Below are positions 18,463 to 28,254 of a stretch of DNA of 64,000 nucleotides, one piece after another. Position numbers and translations under genes: made by a program. The notes below the pieces were generated by a model. That model did not search any database. It saw nothing but the letters and a program-made list of their open reading frames with translations, and was not told the origin of the DNA. Position 1 is the stretch's first letter. Every line of letters begins with the position of its first letter. The stretch comes from Caulobacter zeae (lineage in GTDB: Bacteria > Pseudomonadota > Alphaproteobacteria > Caulobacterales > Caulobacteraceae), in the NCBI RefSeq assembly GCF_002858925.1, contig NZ_PJRS01000011.1:1-64000 (forward strand), in the 5' to 3' direction.

Positions 18463-18800
18463 ATTTCTTGGGAGCGCTCCTATCTAGGTCTGGTACCGGG
18501 AGCCCCCCAATCCCGGTCCCGCGCGACGCCGGCCTGCTTTACCTGGCGCGTCGAACGCGGAAAACGCCCGCCGCCCCCCAAGGCGGGCCTGCGCCGCCGG
18601 TCTCCCCCCACCGGCGGCGCTTCCGTGTCCGGAGCAGCGTTTCCGAACAATCCACGGCCAGGACGCCCGGATAGAAATGTGGGTGGCGCTTCCTTCGGAA
18701 TTCAGCAGTTTAGGCAAAATATTGTTCGGTTCTCGGGCGTGTCGGTTGAACGCGCACGGGAAAGGGCTAGGTTGTCGCCAAAAATTCGCGAGGAAATCCC
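18463..18800. promoter_or_regulatory. Non-coding 338-base leader region upstream of gdhZ with two strong hairpins
   Basis: No gene seen. Two stem-loops stand in tandem: GCCCGCC/GGCGGGC near 18566-18588, and a perfect 10-bp stem GCGCCGCCGG (18591-18600) with CCGGCGGCGC (18611-18620) around a C-rich loop. Neither has a T-run. The AT-richer stretch after about 18700 probably holds the gdhZ promoter, and GAGGAA sits about 7 bases before the gdhZ ATG. Confidence 0.5.
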
Positions 18801-21800
18801 ATGGTCGGCGATAGTGACCGCAAGGCGAACCAACAGGCGTTCAGCGCCCAGGGCACGGCTCTGAGCGCGGCTCTGGAAACGGCTTTCGGCGGTGCGCTCA
18901 CCCCTGCCCAGGCGCAGTTCGCGGCGCTGGCGTCCGAAGACTGGTCGGCCGAGGAACTACCCGGCGTCGAAGCCGGCGACGTGGCCGCCGAGCTGGCCGC
19001 CCTCTACCGTTTCGCCGAAGGCTCGGCCAACGAGGCCCTGGCCCTGCGCGTGCGCACCGCCAAGGGCGGCGACGTCCTCGAGATCGTCCAGCCCGACCGT
19101 CCCTTCCTCGTCGATTCGATCATGGGCGCCATCGCCGAGACCGGCTTCTCGGTCCGCGCCATGTTCCACCCGATGGTCGAACTCGCCGGCCAGCGCCGCT
19201 CGCTGATCCAGGTGTGGCTCGAGCCCGTCGGCGCCGACCGCGAAGAGGCCCTGCTGATCGCCGTCCGCGACGCCCTGGCCGACGCCCACCGCGCCGTCGA
19301 CGACTTCGACGCCATGCGCGCCCTGATGCGCCGCACGATCGAAGAGCTGCGCGGCGCCCAGGTCGAACTCCCCGCCGAGGAGCGCGCCGAGGGCGTCGAC
19401 TTCCTCGACTGGCTGGAAGGCGACCACTTCGTGTTCCTGGGCGCGCGCGTCTACGAATATCCCCGCACCGCCGACGGCGGCTACGCGGCCGAAGAGCCGC
19501 TCTACCAGCCCGAAGGCAGCCTGGGCGTCCTGCGCGACCAGACCCGCACCGTCCTGCGCCGCGAGAGCGAGCCGGCGATCCTGTCGCCGCAGGTGCGCGA
19601 CCACCTGTTGCTGGGCGCCCCGCTGGTCGTGGCCAAGTCGAACCTGCGCTCCAAGGTCCACCGCCGCGGCTACATGGACTATGTCGGCGTGCGCCGCTAC
19701 GGCGCCGACGGCAAGCCCTCGGGCGAGGTCCGGTTCGTCGGCCTGTTCACCGCCGAGGCCTACGAGACCCCGGCCCACGAGGTGCCGCTGATCCGCCGCA
19801 AGGTCGAGCATGTGCTGGACAAGGCCGGCAAGGATCCCGACAGCCACAACGGCAAGCGCCTGCGCAATATCCTCGAGACCTGGCCGCGCGACGAGCTGTT
19901 CCAGATCGAGGAGGGCGACCTGCTCTCCATGGCGCTCGGCGTGCTGCACCTCTACGACCGCCCGCGCGTGCGCCTGTTCACCCGCCGCGACCCGTTCGAC
20001 CGTTTCATCTCGGCCCTGCTGTTCGTCCCGCGCGAGCGCTATGACTCCGGCGTGCGCCAGCGGGCCGGCGACCTGCTCAGCCAGGCCTTCGACGGCCGCG
20101 TCTCGGCCTATTATCCCAGCTTCTCGGACGCGCCCCTGGCCCGGGTGCACTACATCCTCGGCGTCAAGCCGGGCGTGCATCCCGAGCCGGACCTGGCCGC
20201 GCTGGAAGCGGCCATCGCCGAGACCACCCGCACCTGGGACGACCGCTTCGAGGCCATCGTCCGCGAGCGCGGCGCCACCCGCCCGGTGGTCGACACCCTG
20301 GCCCGCTGGGCCGGCGCCTTCCCGCCCGGCTACCGTGACCAGTACGACGCGCCCGAGGCCCTGGCAGACATCGCCGTCGTCGACGACCTGAAGGCCGGCG
20401 AGGCCGTGCGCGTGCGGGCCTTCCGCCGCGACGGCGACGACGCCATGACCTTCCGCTTCAAGCTCTATCGTCCGGGCGCGGCCGCGCCGCTGGCCGACGT
20501 GCTGCCGATCCTCGAGCACATGGGCCTCAAAGCCCTGATCGAGGACGGCTTCAAGCTGAAGCCGACCATCGACGGCCTCAAGGCCCCGACCTGGGTGCAC
20601 GAGTTCGTGCTGCGCGACGAGCAGGGCGAGCATCTGTCCTTCGCCGACATCAAGTCGGCCTTCGAGGCCGCCTTCGTCGCCATCTGGACGGGCCGCGCCG
20701 AAAGCGACGGCTTCAACCGCTTGGTGCTGGAGCTCGGCGTCGACTGGCGCGAGGCCGCCCTGGTGCGCGCCCTGGCCCGCTATCGCCAGCAGACGGGACT
20801 GGACCCGTCGCAGGCGGTGCAAGAGGCCGCCCTGGCCGACAATCCGGGCGTCGCGCGCCTGATCCTGGATCTCTTCCGCATCAAGTTCGACCCGGCCATC
20901 GCCGCCGACCTCGCCGCGCGCAAGGAGCAGGCCGCCGCCGTCGCCGACAAGATCACCGAGGCCCTGCAGGCGGTCGAAAGCCTCGACGCCGACCGAGCCC
21001 TGCGCCGCATCGCCGCCCTCGTCGGCGCCATCCAGCGCACCAACTTCTACCAGGCCGGCGAGGATGGGGCCGCCAAGCCGCACATCAGCTTCAAGATCGC
21101 CTCGCGCGAACTGGCCGACCTGCCGGCGCCCAAGCCCTATCGCGAGATCTTCGTCTCGGCCCCGCACGTCGAGGGCGTGCACCTGCGCTTTGGCCCCGTC
21201 GCCCGCGGCGGCCTGCGCTGGTCCGACCGTCGCGACGATTTCCGCACCGAAGTGCTCGGCCTGGTGAAGGCCCAGCAGGTCAAGAACGCGGTCATCGTGC
21301 CGGTCGGCTCGAAGGGCGGCTTCTATCCCAAGCAGCTGCCGCGCGGCGGCGACCGCGACGCGATCCAGGCCGAAGCCATCCGCGCCTACAAGACCTTCCT
21401 GTCGGGCCTTCTGGACATCACCGACAACATCGACGCCGACAACCAGGTGATCGCCCCGCCGGCCGTGGTCGTCCACGACGGTGAGGATCCCTACCTGGTC
21501 GTCGCCGCCGACAAGGGCACGGCCACCTTCTCCGACATCGCCAACGGCCTGGCGGAAAGCTACGGCTTCTGGCTGGGCGACGCCTTCGCGTCGGGCGGGT
21601 CGGTCGGCTACGACCACAAGGTCATGGGCATCACCGCCCGCGGCGCCTGGGAAGCGGTCAAGCGCCACTTCCGCGAACTGGGCAAGGACATCCAGGCCGA
21701 GCCCTTCACCGTGGTCGGCGTGGGCGACATGTCGGGCGACGTGTTCGGCAACGGCATGCTGCTGTCCAAGCAGACCAAGCTGCTGGCCGCCTTCGACCAC

Positions 21801-23627
21801 CGTCACATCTTCCTCGATCCCGATCCGGATCCGGCCGTCTCGTGGGCCGAACGCGACCGCATGTTCAAGCTGCCGCGCTCGTCCTGGGCCGACTATGACG
21901 CCAGCAAGCTCTCCAAGGGCGGCGCCATCGTGCCGCGGAACCAGAAGGAGATCCCGCTGTCGCCCGAGGTCCAGGCCATGCTGGACCTGAAGGCCGCCAG
22001 CGTCTCGCCGGCCGAGCTGATGACCGCGATCCTTAAGTCGCGCGCCGAGCTGCTCTATCTCGGCGGCATCGGCACCTATGTGAAGGCCAAGGGCGAGACC
22101 AACGCCGAGGCCGGCGACAAGGCCAACGACGCCATCCGCGTCAACGGCGCCGACCTGCGGGTCAAGGTGGTGGGCGAGGGCGCGAACCTTGGCCTCACCC
22201 AGGCCGGCCGCATCGAGTTCGCGCAGGCCGCCGGGCATCTCAACACCGACGCCATCGACAACAGCGCCGGCGTCGACAGCTCCGACCACGAGGTCAACAT
22301 CAAGATCCTCACGGGCCTGCTGGAACGTTCGGGCGAGCTGACCCGACCGGACCGCAACACGCTGCTGGCCTCGATGACCGACGACGTGGCCCATCACGTG
22401 CTGGAGCACAACTACGACCAGACCCTGGCGCTGACCCTGCTGGAAAGCGACAGCGCCGAGGAACTCGAGGCCCACGCCCGCTTCATGAGCGAGCTGGAGG
22501 CCCGCGGCCGCCTGGACCGCAAGGTCGAGGGCCTGCCCGAGGCCGCCGTGCTGGCCGACCGCGCCCAGGCCAAGAAGGGCCTGACCCGTCCTGAACTGGC
22601 CGTGCTGCTGGCCTACGGCAAGCTCGACCTGTTCGACGACATCATCGCCTCGCGCGCGCCGGACGATCCCTGGTTCGAAGCCACCCTGCGCGGCTACTTC
22701 CCCAAGGCGCTCGATAAGTACGCCGACGCCATGCAGAAGCACCGCCTGAAGCGCGAGATCATCGCCACGGTGGTCGGCAACCAGATGGTCAACATGTGCG
22801 GCCCGACCTTCCCGAGCCGCCTGAAGGCCGCCGCCGGCTGCGACGTCGAGGCCCTGGTGGTCGGCTTCGCCGCCGCCCGCCAGATCCTGGGCGTCGACGC
22901 CCTGTGGGACCAGGTCTCGGCGCTGGACAACAAGGCCGAGGCCGAGGGCCAGACCGCGCTTTACAAGGCGCTGGCCTATGCGCTGCGCAGCCTGACCTTC
23001 TGGCTGGCCCGCCGGGCCTTCCGCGACAAGTCCAGCGTCCAGCAGCTGGTCGAGGCCTATGGCTCGTCGGTGGCGGCCCTGAAGGGTCTCACCCCGGCCA
23101 TCCTGTCGAGCTTCGAGCAGAAGACCACGGCCAAGCGCGCCAAGGCCTATGTCGCCGACGGCGCCCCGCAGCAACTCGCAGAAGCGGTCGCGGCCCTGCA
23201 GCCGGTGACCACGGCCGCCGACCTCGTCGACCTGGGCAACGCGTCCAGCTGGTCGGTCGAGAACGTCGCCCGCCTCTATCACCAGGTCGGCGCGGCGCTG
23301 GGCTTCGACCGCCTGCGCTGGGCGGCCGGCCAGTTCGTCGGCGGCGACAGCTTCGAGCGCCTGGCCGTCCGTCGCCTGATCGAGGACCTGCTGTTCGAAC
23401 AGGCCGCCATCACCCAGGCGGTGCTGAAGTTCGCCGCCAACGCCCAGGCCGGCGATGACGAAAGCTCGGCCAAGGCCGCGGTGGCTTCCTGGGCCGCCCT
23501 GCGCGCCGACCGCGTCAAGGCCGCCAAGCGCACGGTTGAAGACATCGAGCAGGCCGGCGGCGGCTGGACCTTCGCCAAGCTCACCATCGCCAACGCGGCG
23601 CTGCGCGAGCTGTCGGTGCAGGGGTAA
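18801..23627 (+). CDS. gdhZ: Large NAD-dependent glutamate dehydrogenase
   Basis: 1608 residues, the usual size of the 180-kDa class (L_180) of NAD-glutamate dehydrogenases. The catalytic core around residues 790-870 shows FGPVARGGLRWSDRRDDFRT and VKNAVIVPVGSKGGFYPKQL, with the substrate and catalytic lysines. The nucleotide-binding part is near residues 960-1010 (FTVVGVGDMSGDVFGNGML). It converts glutamate and NAD to 2-oxoglutarate, ammonium and NADH in the cytoplasm. The N-terminal 700 residues are regulatory, with ACT-like folds in homologues. In C. crescentus GdhZ also controls FtsZ assembly together with KidO, coupling glutamate use to division. That role is inferred here from orthology. 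Confidence 0.95.
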   Translation: MVGDSDRKANQQAFSAQGTALSAALETAFGGALTPAQAQFAALASEDWSAEELPGVEAGDVAAELAALYRFAEGSANEALALRVRTAKGGDVLEIVQPDRPFLVDSIMGAIAETGFSVRAMFHPMVELAGQRRSLIQVWLEPVGADREEALLIAVRDALADAHRAVDDFDAMRALMRRTIEELRGAQVELPAEERAEGVDFLDWLEGDHFVFLGARVYEYPRTADGGYAAEEPLYQPEGSLGVLRDQTRTVLRRESEPAILSPQVRDHLLLGAPLVVAKSNLRSKVHRRGYMDYVGVRRYGADGKPSGEVRFVGLFTAEAYETPAHEVPLIRRKVEHVLDKAGKDPDSHNGKRLRNILETWPRDELFQIEEGDLLSMALGVLHLYDRPRVRLFTRRDPFDRFISALLFVPRERYDSGVRQRAGDLLSQAFDGRVSAYYPSFSDAPLARVHYILGVKPGVHPEPDLAALEAAIAETTRTWDDRFEAIVRERGATRPVVDTLARWAGAFPPGYRDQYDAPEALADIAVVDDLKAGEAVRVRAFRRDGDDAMTFRFKLYRPGAAAPLADVLPILEHMGLKALIEDGFKLKPTIDGLKAPTWVHEFVLRDEQGEHLSFADIKSAFEAAFVAIWTGRAESDGFNRLVLELGVDWREAALVRALARYRQQTGLDPSQAVQEAALADNPGVARLILDLFRIKFDPAIAADLAARKEQAAAVADKITEALQAVESLDADRALRRIAALVGAIQRTNFYQAGEDGAAKPHISFKIASRELADLPAPKPYREIFVSAPHVEGVHLRFGPVARGGLRWSDRRDDFRTEVLGLVKAQQVKNAVIVPVGSKGGFYPKQLPRGGDRDAIQAEAIRAYKTFLSGLLDITDNIDADNQVIAPPAVVVHDGEDPYLVVAADKGTATFSDIANGLAESYGFWLGDAFASGGSVGYDHKVMGITARGAWEAVKRHFRELGKDIQAEPFTVVGVGDMSGDVFGNGMLLSKQTKLLAAFDHRHIFLDPDPDPAVSWAERDRMFKLPRSSWADYDASKLSKGGAIVPRNQKEIPLSPEVQAMLDLKAASVSPAELMTAILKSRAELLYLGGIGTYVKAKGETNAEAGDKANDAIRVNGADLRVKVVGEGANLGLTQAGRIEFAQAAGHLNTDAIDNSAGVDSSDHEVNIKILTGLLERSGELTRPDRNTLLASMTDDVAHHVLEHNYDQTLALTLLESDSAEELEAHARFMSELEARGRLDRKVEGLPEAAVLADRAQAKKGLTRPELAVLLAYGKLDLFDDIIASRAPDDPWFEATLRGYFPKALDKYADAMQKHRLKREIIATVVGNQMVNMCGPTFPSRLKAAAGCDVEALVVGFAAARQILGVDALWDQVSALDNKAEAEGQTALYKALAYALRSLTFWLARRAFRDKSSVQQLVEAYGSSVAALKGLTPAILSSFEQKTTAKRAKAYVADGAPQQLAEAVAALQPVTTAADLVDLGNASSWSVENVARLYHQVGAALGFDRLRWAAGQFVGGDSFERLAVRRLIEDLLFEQAAITQAVLKFAANAQAGDDESSAKAAVASWAALRADRVKAAKRTVEDIEQAGGGWTFAKLTIANAALRELSVQG

Positions 23628-23634
23628 AACTCCA

Positions 23635-23760
23635 CCCCTCCCCCTTGATGGGGGAGGGGGAGGGGCAGGGGTGGGGGTGAGTACGACGGCGGACGCTTGG
23701 CCTCGTCCAAATCAGCAACCACCCCCATCCCCGACCCTTCCCCCATCAAGGGGGAAGGAA
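23635..23760. repeat. Palindromic G/C-rich intergenic repeat downstream of gdhZ
   Basis: Two self-complementary units, around CCTCCCCCTTGATGGGGGAGG and CCTTCCCCCATCAAGGGGGA, face each other about 80 bases apart with further GGGG/CCCC complementarity between them. The whole can fold as one long hairpin. It is related in style to the other intergenic repeats in the window and may also act as a transcription stop after gdhZ. Confidence 0.7.
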
Positions 23761-23822
23761 GAACGGGGGGCTACCCGCCGCCCGCGACGCAGGTCACCAT
23801 CCCGCCGATTCCCGGGGGATCC

Positions 23823-25022
23823 ATGGCCGCTGACAAAGACCGCATCATCCTGCTCGACGCCCTGCGGGGGCTGGGCGTGCTGGGCATCCTTCTGTGCAAT
23901 GCGCCGGGCTTCGCGTTTCCGATGGAGCTCAGCGACAGCGTCCGGGCCTGGCCGTTCGGGGCGGGGGCCGAGACCATGTCGGTGTGGCTGGTCACCCAGT
24001 GGCTGTTCCAGCGCAAGTTCGTCACCCTGTTCTCGATGCTGTTCGGCATCTCGATGTTCCTGGTCGGGGGCGAGAAGGGGTCCGCTTCGAAAGGAGGGAG
24101 CGGCAAGGGCGGGGTGCTGTATCGGCGCCTGGGCTGGCTTCTGGTGTTCGGGATCGTCCACGGTTTCGCGATCTGGTGGGGCGACGTGCTGTTGAGCTAC
24201 GCCCTGGCAGGCTTCGCCGTGGCCCAGGCCCGTTCGTGGCCGGCCCGCAAGTTGCTGTCCTGGGGGATCGGCCTGTGGGTCGCCTTCTCGCTGGTCACCC
24301 TCCTGGGCCTTGGCCTGCTGGCCTCGACGCCGCCGGCCGAGGTCATGGGAGACGCCGCCGAGGAGGCCGTTCGCGGCGCCGCCGCCATCGCCGCCTATCG
24401 CGGCGATTTCCTGTCGTCTCTGGCCATCAACGCCCGCGAGCGGCTGGAGACCCTGCCCTACGAGCCGATCATCTTCCTGCTGACGACCGCCCTGATGATG
24501 ATCGGCCTGGGCGCCTACAAGAAGGGCGTGTTCACCGGGGCGGCCTCGGGGCGGACCTACGGCGTGCTGATCGCCATCGGCCTTGCGGCGCTGGCCCTCG
24601 TCGGCTGGCCGCATTTCGCCTTCGTGCTGAACGGCATGCAGGAGCGCGACCTTCGCCTGGCCGAGGGGCTGCAGATGGTCACCGCGCCACTCACCACCCT
24701 GGCCTATGTCGGGCTGATGGCCCTGGCGGCGCGCTCGGCCGGGTTCTGGCGCAAGATCCCCGCCGTCCTGGCGCCCGTCGGCCAGATGGCCTTCACCAAC
24801 TACATCGCCCAGTCGCTGGTCATGACTGCGATCTTCTACGGCGGCCGCGGCCTTGGCCTCTACGCCCGCCTCGACCGCCCGGCCCTGGCCCTGATCGTCG
24901 TCGCGCTGTGGATCGCCCAGGTGCTGTGGTCGCGCTGGTGGCTGGATCGCTTTTCCATGGGCCCGCTGGAGTGGGTGTGGCGGCGGCTCTATCGCGGGCC
25001 GACGGCTTTGAGGCGTTCATAA
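23823..25022 (+). CDS. DUF418 (YeiB-like) inner-membrane protein
   Basis: 399 residues from ATG 23823. The N-terminus IILLDALRGLGVLGILLCNA is the conserved opening of this family. The core FQRKFVTLFSMLFGISMFL and the C-terminal DUF418 motifs GQMAFTNYIAQSLVMTAIFY and SRWWLDRFSMGPLEWVWR are all present, with about ten membrane spans. The family is related to heparan-alpha-glucosaminide acetyltransferases and other acyltransferase-like membrane proteins, but its reaction is not established. It is flanked on both sides by intergenic repeats. Confidence 0.88.
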   Translation: MAADKDRIILLDALRGLGVLGILLCNAPGFAFPMELSDSVRAWPFGAGAETMSVWLVTQWLFQRKFVTLFSMLFGISMFLVGGEKGSASKGGSGKGGVLYRRLGWLLVFGIVHGFAIWWGDVLLSYALAGFAVAQARSWPARKLLSWGIGLWVAFSLVTLLGLGLLASTPPAEVMGDAAEEAVRGAAAIAAYRGDFLSSLAINARERLETLPYEPIIFLLTTALMMIGLGAYKKGVFTGAASGRTYGVLIAIGLAALALVGWPHFAFVLNGMQERDLRLAEGLQMVTAPLTTLAYVGLMALAARSAGFWRKIPAVLAPVGQMAFTNYIAQSLVMTAIFYGGRGLGLYARLDRPALALIVVALWIAQVLWSRWWLDRFSMGPLEWVWRRLYRGPTALRRS

Positions 25023-25027
25023 ATTCT

Positions 25028-25159
25028 CGTCATTCCCGCCCTTGTGGCGGGAACCCCTGGTTCCGCTGACACGTGAAGTTCAAGCGGCGTGCCGAGCACG
25101 CCGCCCCATCTGCTCCAGCGGCTGACCGAGAGGTTCCCGCCACAAGGGCGGGAATGACG
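25028..25159. repeat. 132-bp palindromic element, family A copy 1
   Basis: The termini are perfect 26-bp inverted repeats: CGTCATTCCCGCCCTTGTGG at the left and its complement at the right. The core contains CTGGTTCCGCT, a smaller internal palindrome (GGCGTGCCGAGCACGCC) and a GCGGCTGA element. Three more copies lie at 26999, 46677 and 61025. There is no open frame for a transposase; it resembles a MITE or a large REP-type element. Confidence 0.9.
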
Positions 25160-25279
25160 GGAGGATGGGGACGGAGGATCTTCTCTCCCCGAATAACCCT
25201 GTGCGTCATAAGGTTGTCGCGGGCCGACGCTAACGCGACCGACGAGACGTCGCGGGCGTCCAGTCGGGGAGTGCGTTGC

Positions 25280-26983
25280 ATGAAGATCGATCGTCGCGGG
25301 CTTCTGGCCCTGCTCGGCACGGGCGCGGCTACGCCGGTCGCCGCCGCCGTTCCCAAGACCTTCGAGGGCGAGGTCGCCTTCGCCCATGGTCTGGCCTCGG
25401 GCGATCCGCTGGCCGACCGGGTGATCCTGTGGACCCGCGTCTCGGCCGAGGGCGCCACCGCTCCCGTCGCCCTGCGCTGGGAGGTGGCCACCGACGAAGG
25501 CTTCAAGACCATCGTCGCCCAGGGCCAGACCCAGACGGACGCCGGCCGGGACTGGACGGTCAAGGTCGACGCGACGGGCCTGAAGCCGGGCACGGACTAT
25601 TACTTCCGCTTCCGCCCGCTGAAGGCCGGCAAGCCGGTCGGCGAGGGCATCGTCGGCCGCACCCGCACCCTGCCGCAGGGCTCGGTGAAGGACGTGGTCC
25701 TGGCCGTGGCCTCCTGCTCGCTCTATCCGAACGGCTACTTCACCGCCTACGACGCCATCGCCAGGCTGCCGCGCGTCGATGCGGTGCTGCACCTGGGCGA
25801 CTACATCTACGAGTACGGCGGCGGTCCCAAGGACTACGGCATGAACTCGCCGGTCGCCGCCCAGCGCCAGCCCGATCCGCTGCACGAGATCGTCAGCCTT
25901 GGCGACTATCGTCGCCGCCACGCCCTCTACAAGACCGACCCGATGCTGCAGGCCGCCCACGCCCGCGCGCCGTGGATCGTGGTCTGGGACGACCACGAGA
26001 CCGCCAACGACAGCTGGGTCGGCGGGGCCGAGAACCACGATCCGGACAAAGGCGAAGGCGACTGGGCCGCGCGCAAGGCCGCCGCCCTGAAGGCCTATTA
26101 CGAGTGGATGCCGATCCGCGAGCCCTCGGCCGGCTCTCTGCCGGAAGCCGCCTGGCGTCGCTTCCAGTTCGGCGACATCGCCACCCTCCTGATGGTCGAG
26201 ACCCGCCTCACCGCCCGCACCGAGCAGCTGGACTACGCCAAGGACCTGGCCTTCACCGCAGACGGCAAGCCGCAGGTCGAGGCCTTCGTCGCCAAGTGGA
26301 AGAATCCCGCCCGCCGTATGATGGGCGAGGGCCAGGAGCAGTGGCTGGCCCGCGAGGTCGACGCCTCGGTCAAGGCCGGCACCGCCTGGCAGGTGCTGGG
26401 CAACCAAGTGGTCATGGCCCGCGTGGCCGCCCCCAACCTCAAGGCCACGATGGGGCCTGAGAAGTTCGACGCCATGGTCGCAGCCCTGCCCGACTACGCC
26501 AGGGGCCGGGTCGCCAAGAGCGTGGCCATGTCGGCCTTCGACATCCCGTCCAACCTCGACGCCTGGGACGGCTATCCGGTCGATCGCCAGCGGGTCTACG
26601 ACATCTTCAAGGCCAGCAAGGCCGCCCCGATCGTGCTGGCCGGCGACAGCCACATGTTCTGGGCCAACGAGCTGTGGGACGACGCCGGCTCCACCCGCGT
26701 CGCCGCCGAGTTCGGCGCCACCTCGATCACCTCGCCCGGCTACGGCGACCTGATGCCCGGCGCCCCGATCGGCGAGGCCTTCGTCCAGCGCAATCGCGAG
26801 GTCAAGTACGCCCACCCCAGCGCCAAGGGCTTCGTCCTGCTGACCCTGGAAAAGGGCCGCGCGACCGGCCAGCTGGTGGCGGTGTCGACCATCCTGTCGA
26901 CTGACTACACCACCAGCGTGCTCAAGACCTTCGTGGTCACTCCGGCGGACGGCGGCGGGGTGGGGGCGCTCAGCGAAGGGTAA
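25280..26983 (+). CDS. PhoD-like alkaline phosphatase/phosphodiesterase, Tat-exported
   Basis: 567 residues from ATG 25280. The N-terminus MKIDRRGLLALLGTGAATPV is a twin-arginine signal. The PhoD N-terminal domain (FAHGLASGDPLADRVILWTR) is followed by a metallophosphatase domain with AVASCSLYPNGYFTAYDAIA, LHLGDYIYEYGGG, VVWDDHETANDSW and VLAGDSHMFW, the Fe/Ca ligand motifs of PhoD. Family members cleave phosphomono- and diesters in the periplasm to scavenge phosphate. Length and motif spacing are normal. I see no clear Pho box in the upstream repeat-filled spacer, so phosphate control is unproven. Confidence 0.9.
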   Translation: MKIDRRGLLALLGTGAATPVAAAVPKTFEGEVAFAHGLASGDPLADRVILWTRVSAEGATAPVALRWEVATDEGFKTIVAQGQTQTDAGRDWTVKVDATGLKPGTDYYFRFRPLKAGKPVGEGIVGRTRTLPQGSVKDVVLAVASCSLYPNGYFTAYDAIARLPRVDAVLHLGDYIYEYGGGPKDYGMNSPVAAQRQPDPLHEIVSLGDYRRRHALYKTDPMLQAAHARAPWIVVWDDHETANDSWVGGAENHDPDKGEGDWAARKAAALKAYYEWMPIREPSAGSLPEAAWRRFQFGDIATLLMVETRLTARTEQLDYAKDLAFTADGKPQVEAFVAKWKNPARRMMGEGQEQWLAREVDASVKAGTAWQVLGNQVVMARVAAPNLKATMGPEKFDAMVAALPDYARGRVAKSVAMSAFDIPSNLDAWDGYPVDRQRVYDIFKASKAAPIVLAGDSHMFWANELWDDAGSTRVAAEFGATSITSPGYGDLMPGAPIGEAFVQRNREVKYAHPSAKGFVLLTLEKGRATGQLVAVSTILSTDYTTSVLKTFVVTPADGGGVGALSEG

Positions 26984-26998
26984 TCCCCTCAAATCTCC

Positions 26999-27130
26999 CG
27001 TCATTCCCGCCCTTGTGGCGGGAACCCCTGGTTCCGCTCGCAGGTGAGGCGCAAGCGGACTGCTCGGCAGTCCGCCCCATCCGCCATTGCGGCTGACAGA
27101 GGGTTTCCCGCCACAAGGGCGGGAATGACG
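26999..27130. repeat. 132-bp palindromic element, family A copy 2
   Basis: Same structure and 26-bp terminal inverted repeats as the copy at 25028, in the same orientation, about 1.97 kb away on the other side of the PhoD-like gene. The core palindrome here is GCGGACTGCTCGGCAGTCCGC. The variable core palindromes between copies keep their complementarity, which suggests a selected hairpin. Confidence 0.9.
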
Positions 27131-27143
27131 GGAAGTATGGTGG

Positions 27144-27770
27144 CTACCGCCGCTCCAGCGCCAGCCTCAGCCCGAACGCGATGAACACCCCGCCGCTGAT
27201 GCGGTCGAGCCACCGCACGACGGCGGCCTCGCGCAGCAAGCCGGCCAGCGGCGCGGTGGCGGCGATCAGGAGGCCGGCCCAGGCCAGGCCCAGCAGCACG
27301 TGGATCCCGGCCAGCATCGTGCCGAACACGCCGGGGCTGGCGCCCGCCGGCACGAACTGCGGCAGGAACGAGATGTAGAACACCCCGACCTTCGGATTGA
27401 GCAGGTTGGTGAACAGCCCGCGCCGGAACGAGTCCGCCAGGCCGCCGCCGGTGGGCGACACCGCGCCCGGCTCGAAGCGGTCGCGCGGCTTCCACAGCAT
27501 CTTGGCGCCCATCCAGACCAGGTAGGCCGCGCCGGCCCATTTCAGCGCCGTATAGGCCAGTTCCGAGGCGGTCAGCAGCGCCCCGGCCCCGAAGGCCGCG
27601 GCCATGCCCCAGACCAGGCAGCCCATGCCGATGCCCATGGCCGCCGCCGCCGCCCGGCGCGGGCCTTCCGTGGCTGCGCTGCGCAGCACCAGGGCGGTGT
27701 CGAGACCCGGGGTGATGGTCAGCAAGGACGCGGCCAGGGTGAAGGCCAGCAGGGCCTCAGGTGTGGTCAT
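27144..27770 (-). CDS. LysE/RhtB-family amino-acid exporter
   Basis: 208 residues, six hydrophobic spans. The family signature at the N-terminus is [20 protein letters not shown], and [19 protein letters not shown] and [17 protein letters not shown] are typical of RhtB proteins. [21 protein letters not shown] is the conserved NPK motif of the third span. These export amino acids such as homoserine or threonine across the inner membrane. Its ATG lies 14 bases inside the end of hisI, so translation is probably coupled, though a link between histidine synthesis and export is only suggestive. Confidence 0.9.
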   Translation of the reverse strand: MTTPEALLAFTLAASLLTITPGLDTALVLRSAATEGPRRAAAAAMGIGMGCLVWGMAAAFGAGALLTASELAYTALKWAGAAYLVWMGAKMLWKPRDRFEPGAVSPTGGGLADSFRRGLFTNLLNPKVGVFYISFLPQFVPAGASPGVFGTMLAGIHVLLGLAWAGLLIAATAPLAGLLREAAVVRWLDRISGGVFIAFGLRLALERR

Positions 27771-28179
27771 GGACGTGCTCTTCCTCGCGCTCGACCAGCT
27801 GGCCGTTCTCCCACACCCGATAGAAGCACGAGCGGAAGCCCACGTGGCAGGCCCCGCCGTCGCCCTGCGGCCGCACCTTGATGACCACGGCGTCCTGGTC
27901 GCAGTCGATGCGAACCTCGGTGACGATCTGCAGCTGGCCGCTGGTCTCGCCCTTCTTCCACAGGCCGTTGCGCGAGCGGCTGAAGTAGTGGGCCACGCCC
28001 GTGTCCAGCGTCAGCTTCAGGGCCTCGTCGTTCATCCAGGCGAGCATCAGGATCTCGCCGGTGTCGGCATGCTGGGCCACCGCCGCCACCAGGCCATTGG
28101 CGTCGAAACGCGGGGCCAGGGCGACGCCCCGTTCCAGGGCCTGCTTGTCGGGGGCGGAGGGGAAGATCTGGCTGGTCAT
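27757..28179 (-). CDS. hisI: Phosphoribosyl-AMP cyclohydrolase
   Basis: 140 residues from ATG 28179 (MTSQIFPSA); an in-frame ATG at 28188 is an alternative. The family pattern is complete: [43 protein letters not shown] and [12 protein letters not shown], supplying the zinc-binding cysteines and the catalytic region. It opens the purine ring of phosphoribosyl-AMP in the third step of histidine synthesis. The hisE-type pyrophosphohydrolase is not fused here, as is usual in alphaproteobacteria. A downstream exporter overlaps its 3' end. Confidence 0.93.
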   Translation of the reverse strand: MTSQIFPSAPDKQALERGVALAPRFDANGLVAAVAQHADTGEILMLAWMNDEALKLTLDTGVAHYFSRSRNGLWKKGETSGQLQIVTEVRIDCDQDAVVIKVRPQGDGGACHVGFRSCFYRVWENGQLVEREEEHVHDHT

Positions 28180-28254
28180 CAAAGACATATGGCGCATCAC
28201 CCCTGGTTTGGGCTAGCCTCCGCGCACCGGCGGGGGACGGGAACGACAGGGACG

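Noticed and set aside
18957..23282. A 1441-codon frame antisense to gdhZ
   Set aside because: Lies wholly inside gdhZ on the other strand, with low-complexity composition and no motifs.
25028..27130. Short direct or inverted repeats as a CRISPR array
   Set aside because: The copies are kilobases apart, palindromic, and have no regular unique spacers or cas genes.
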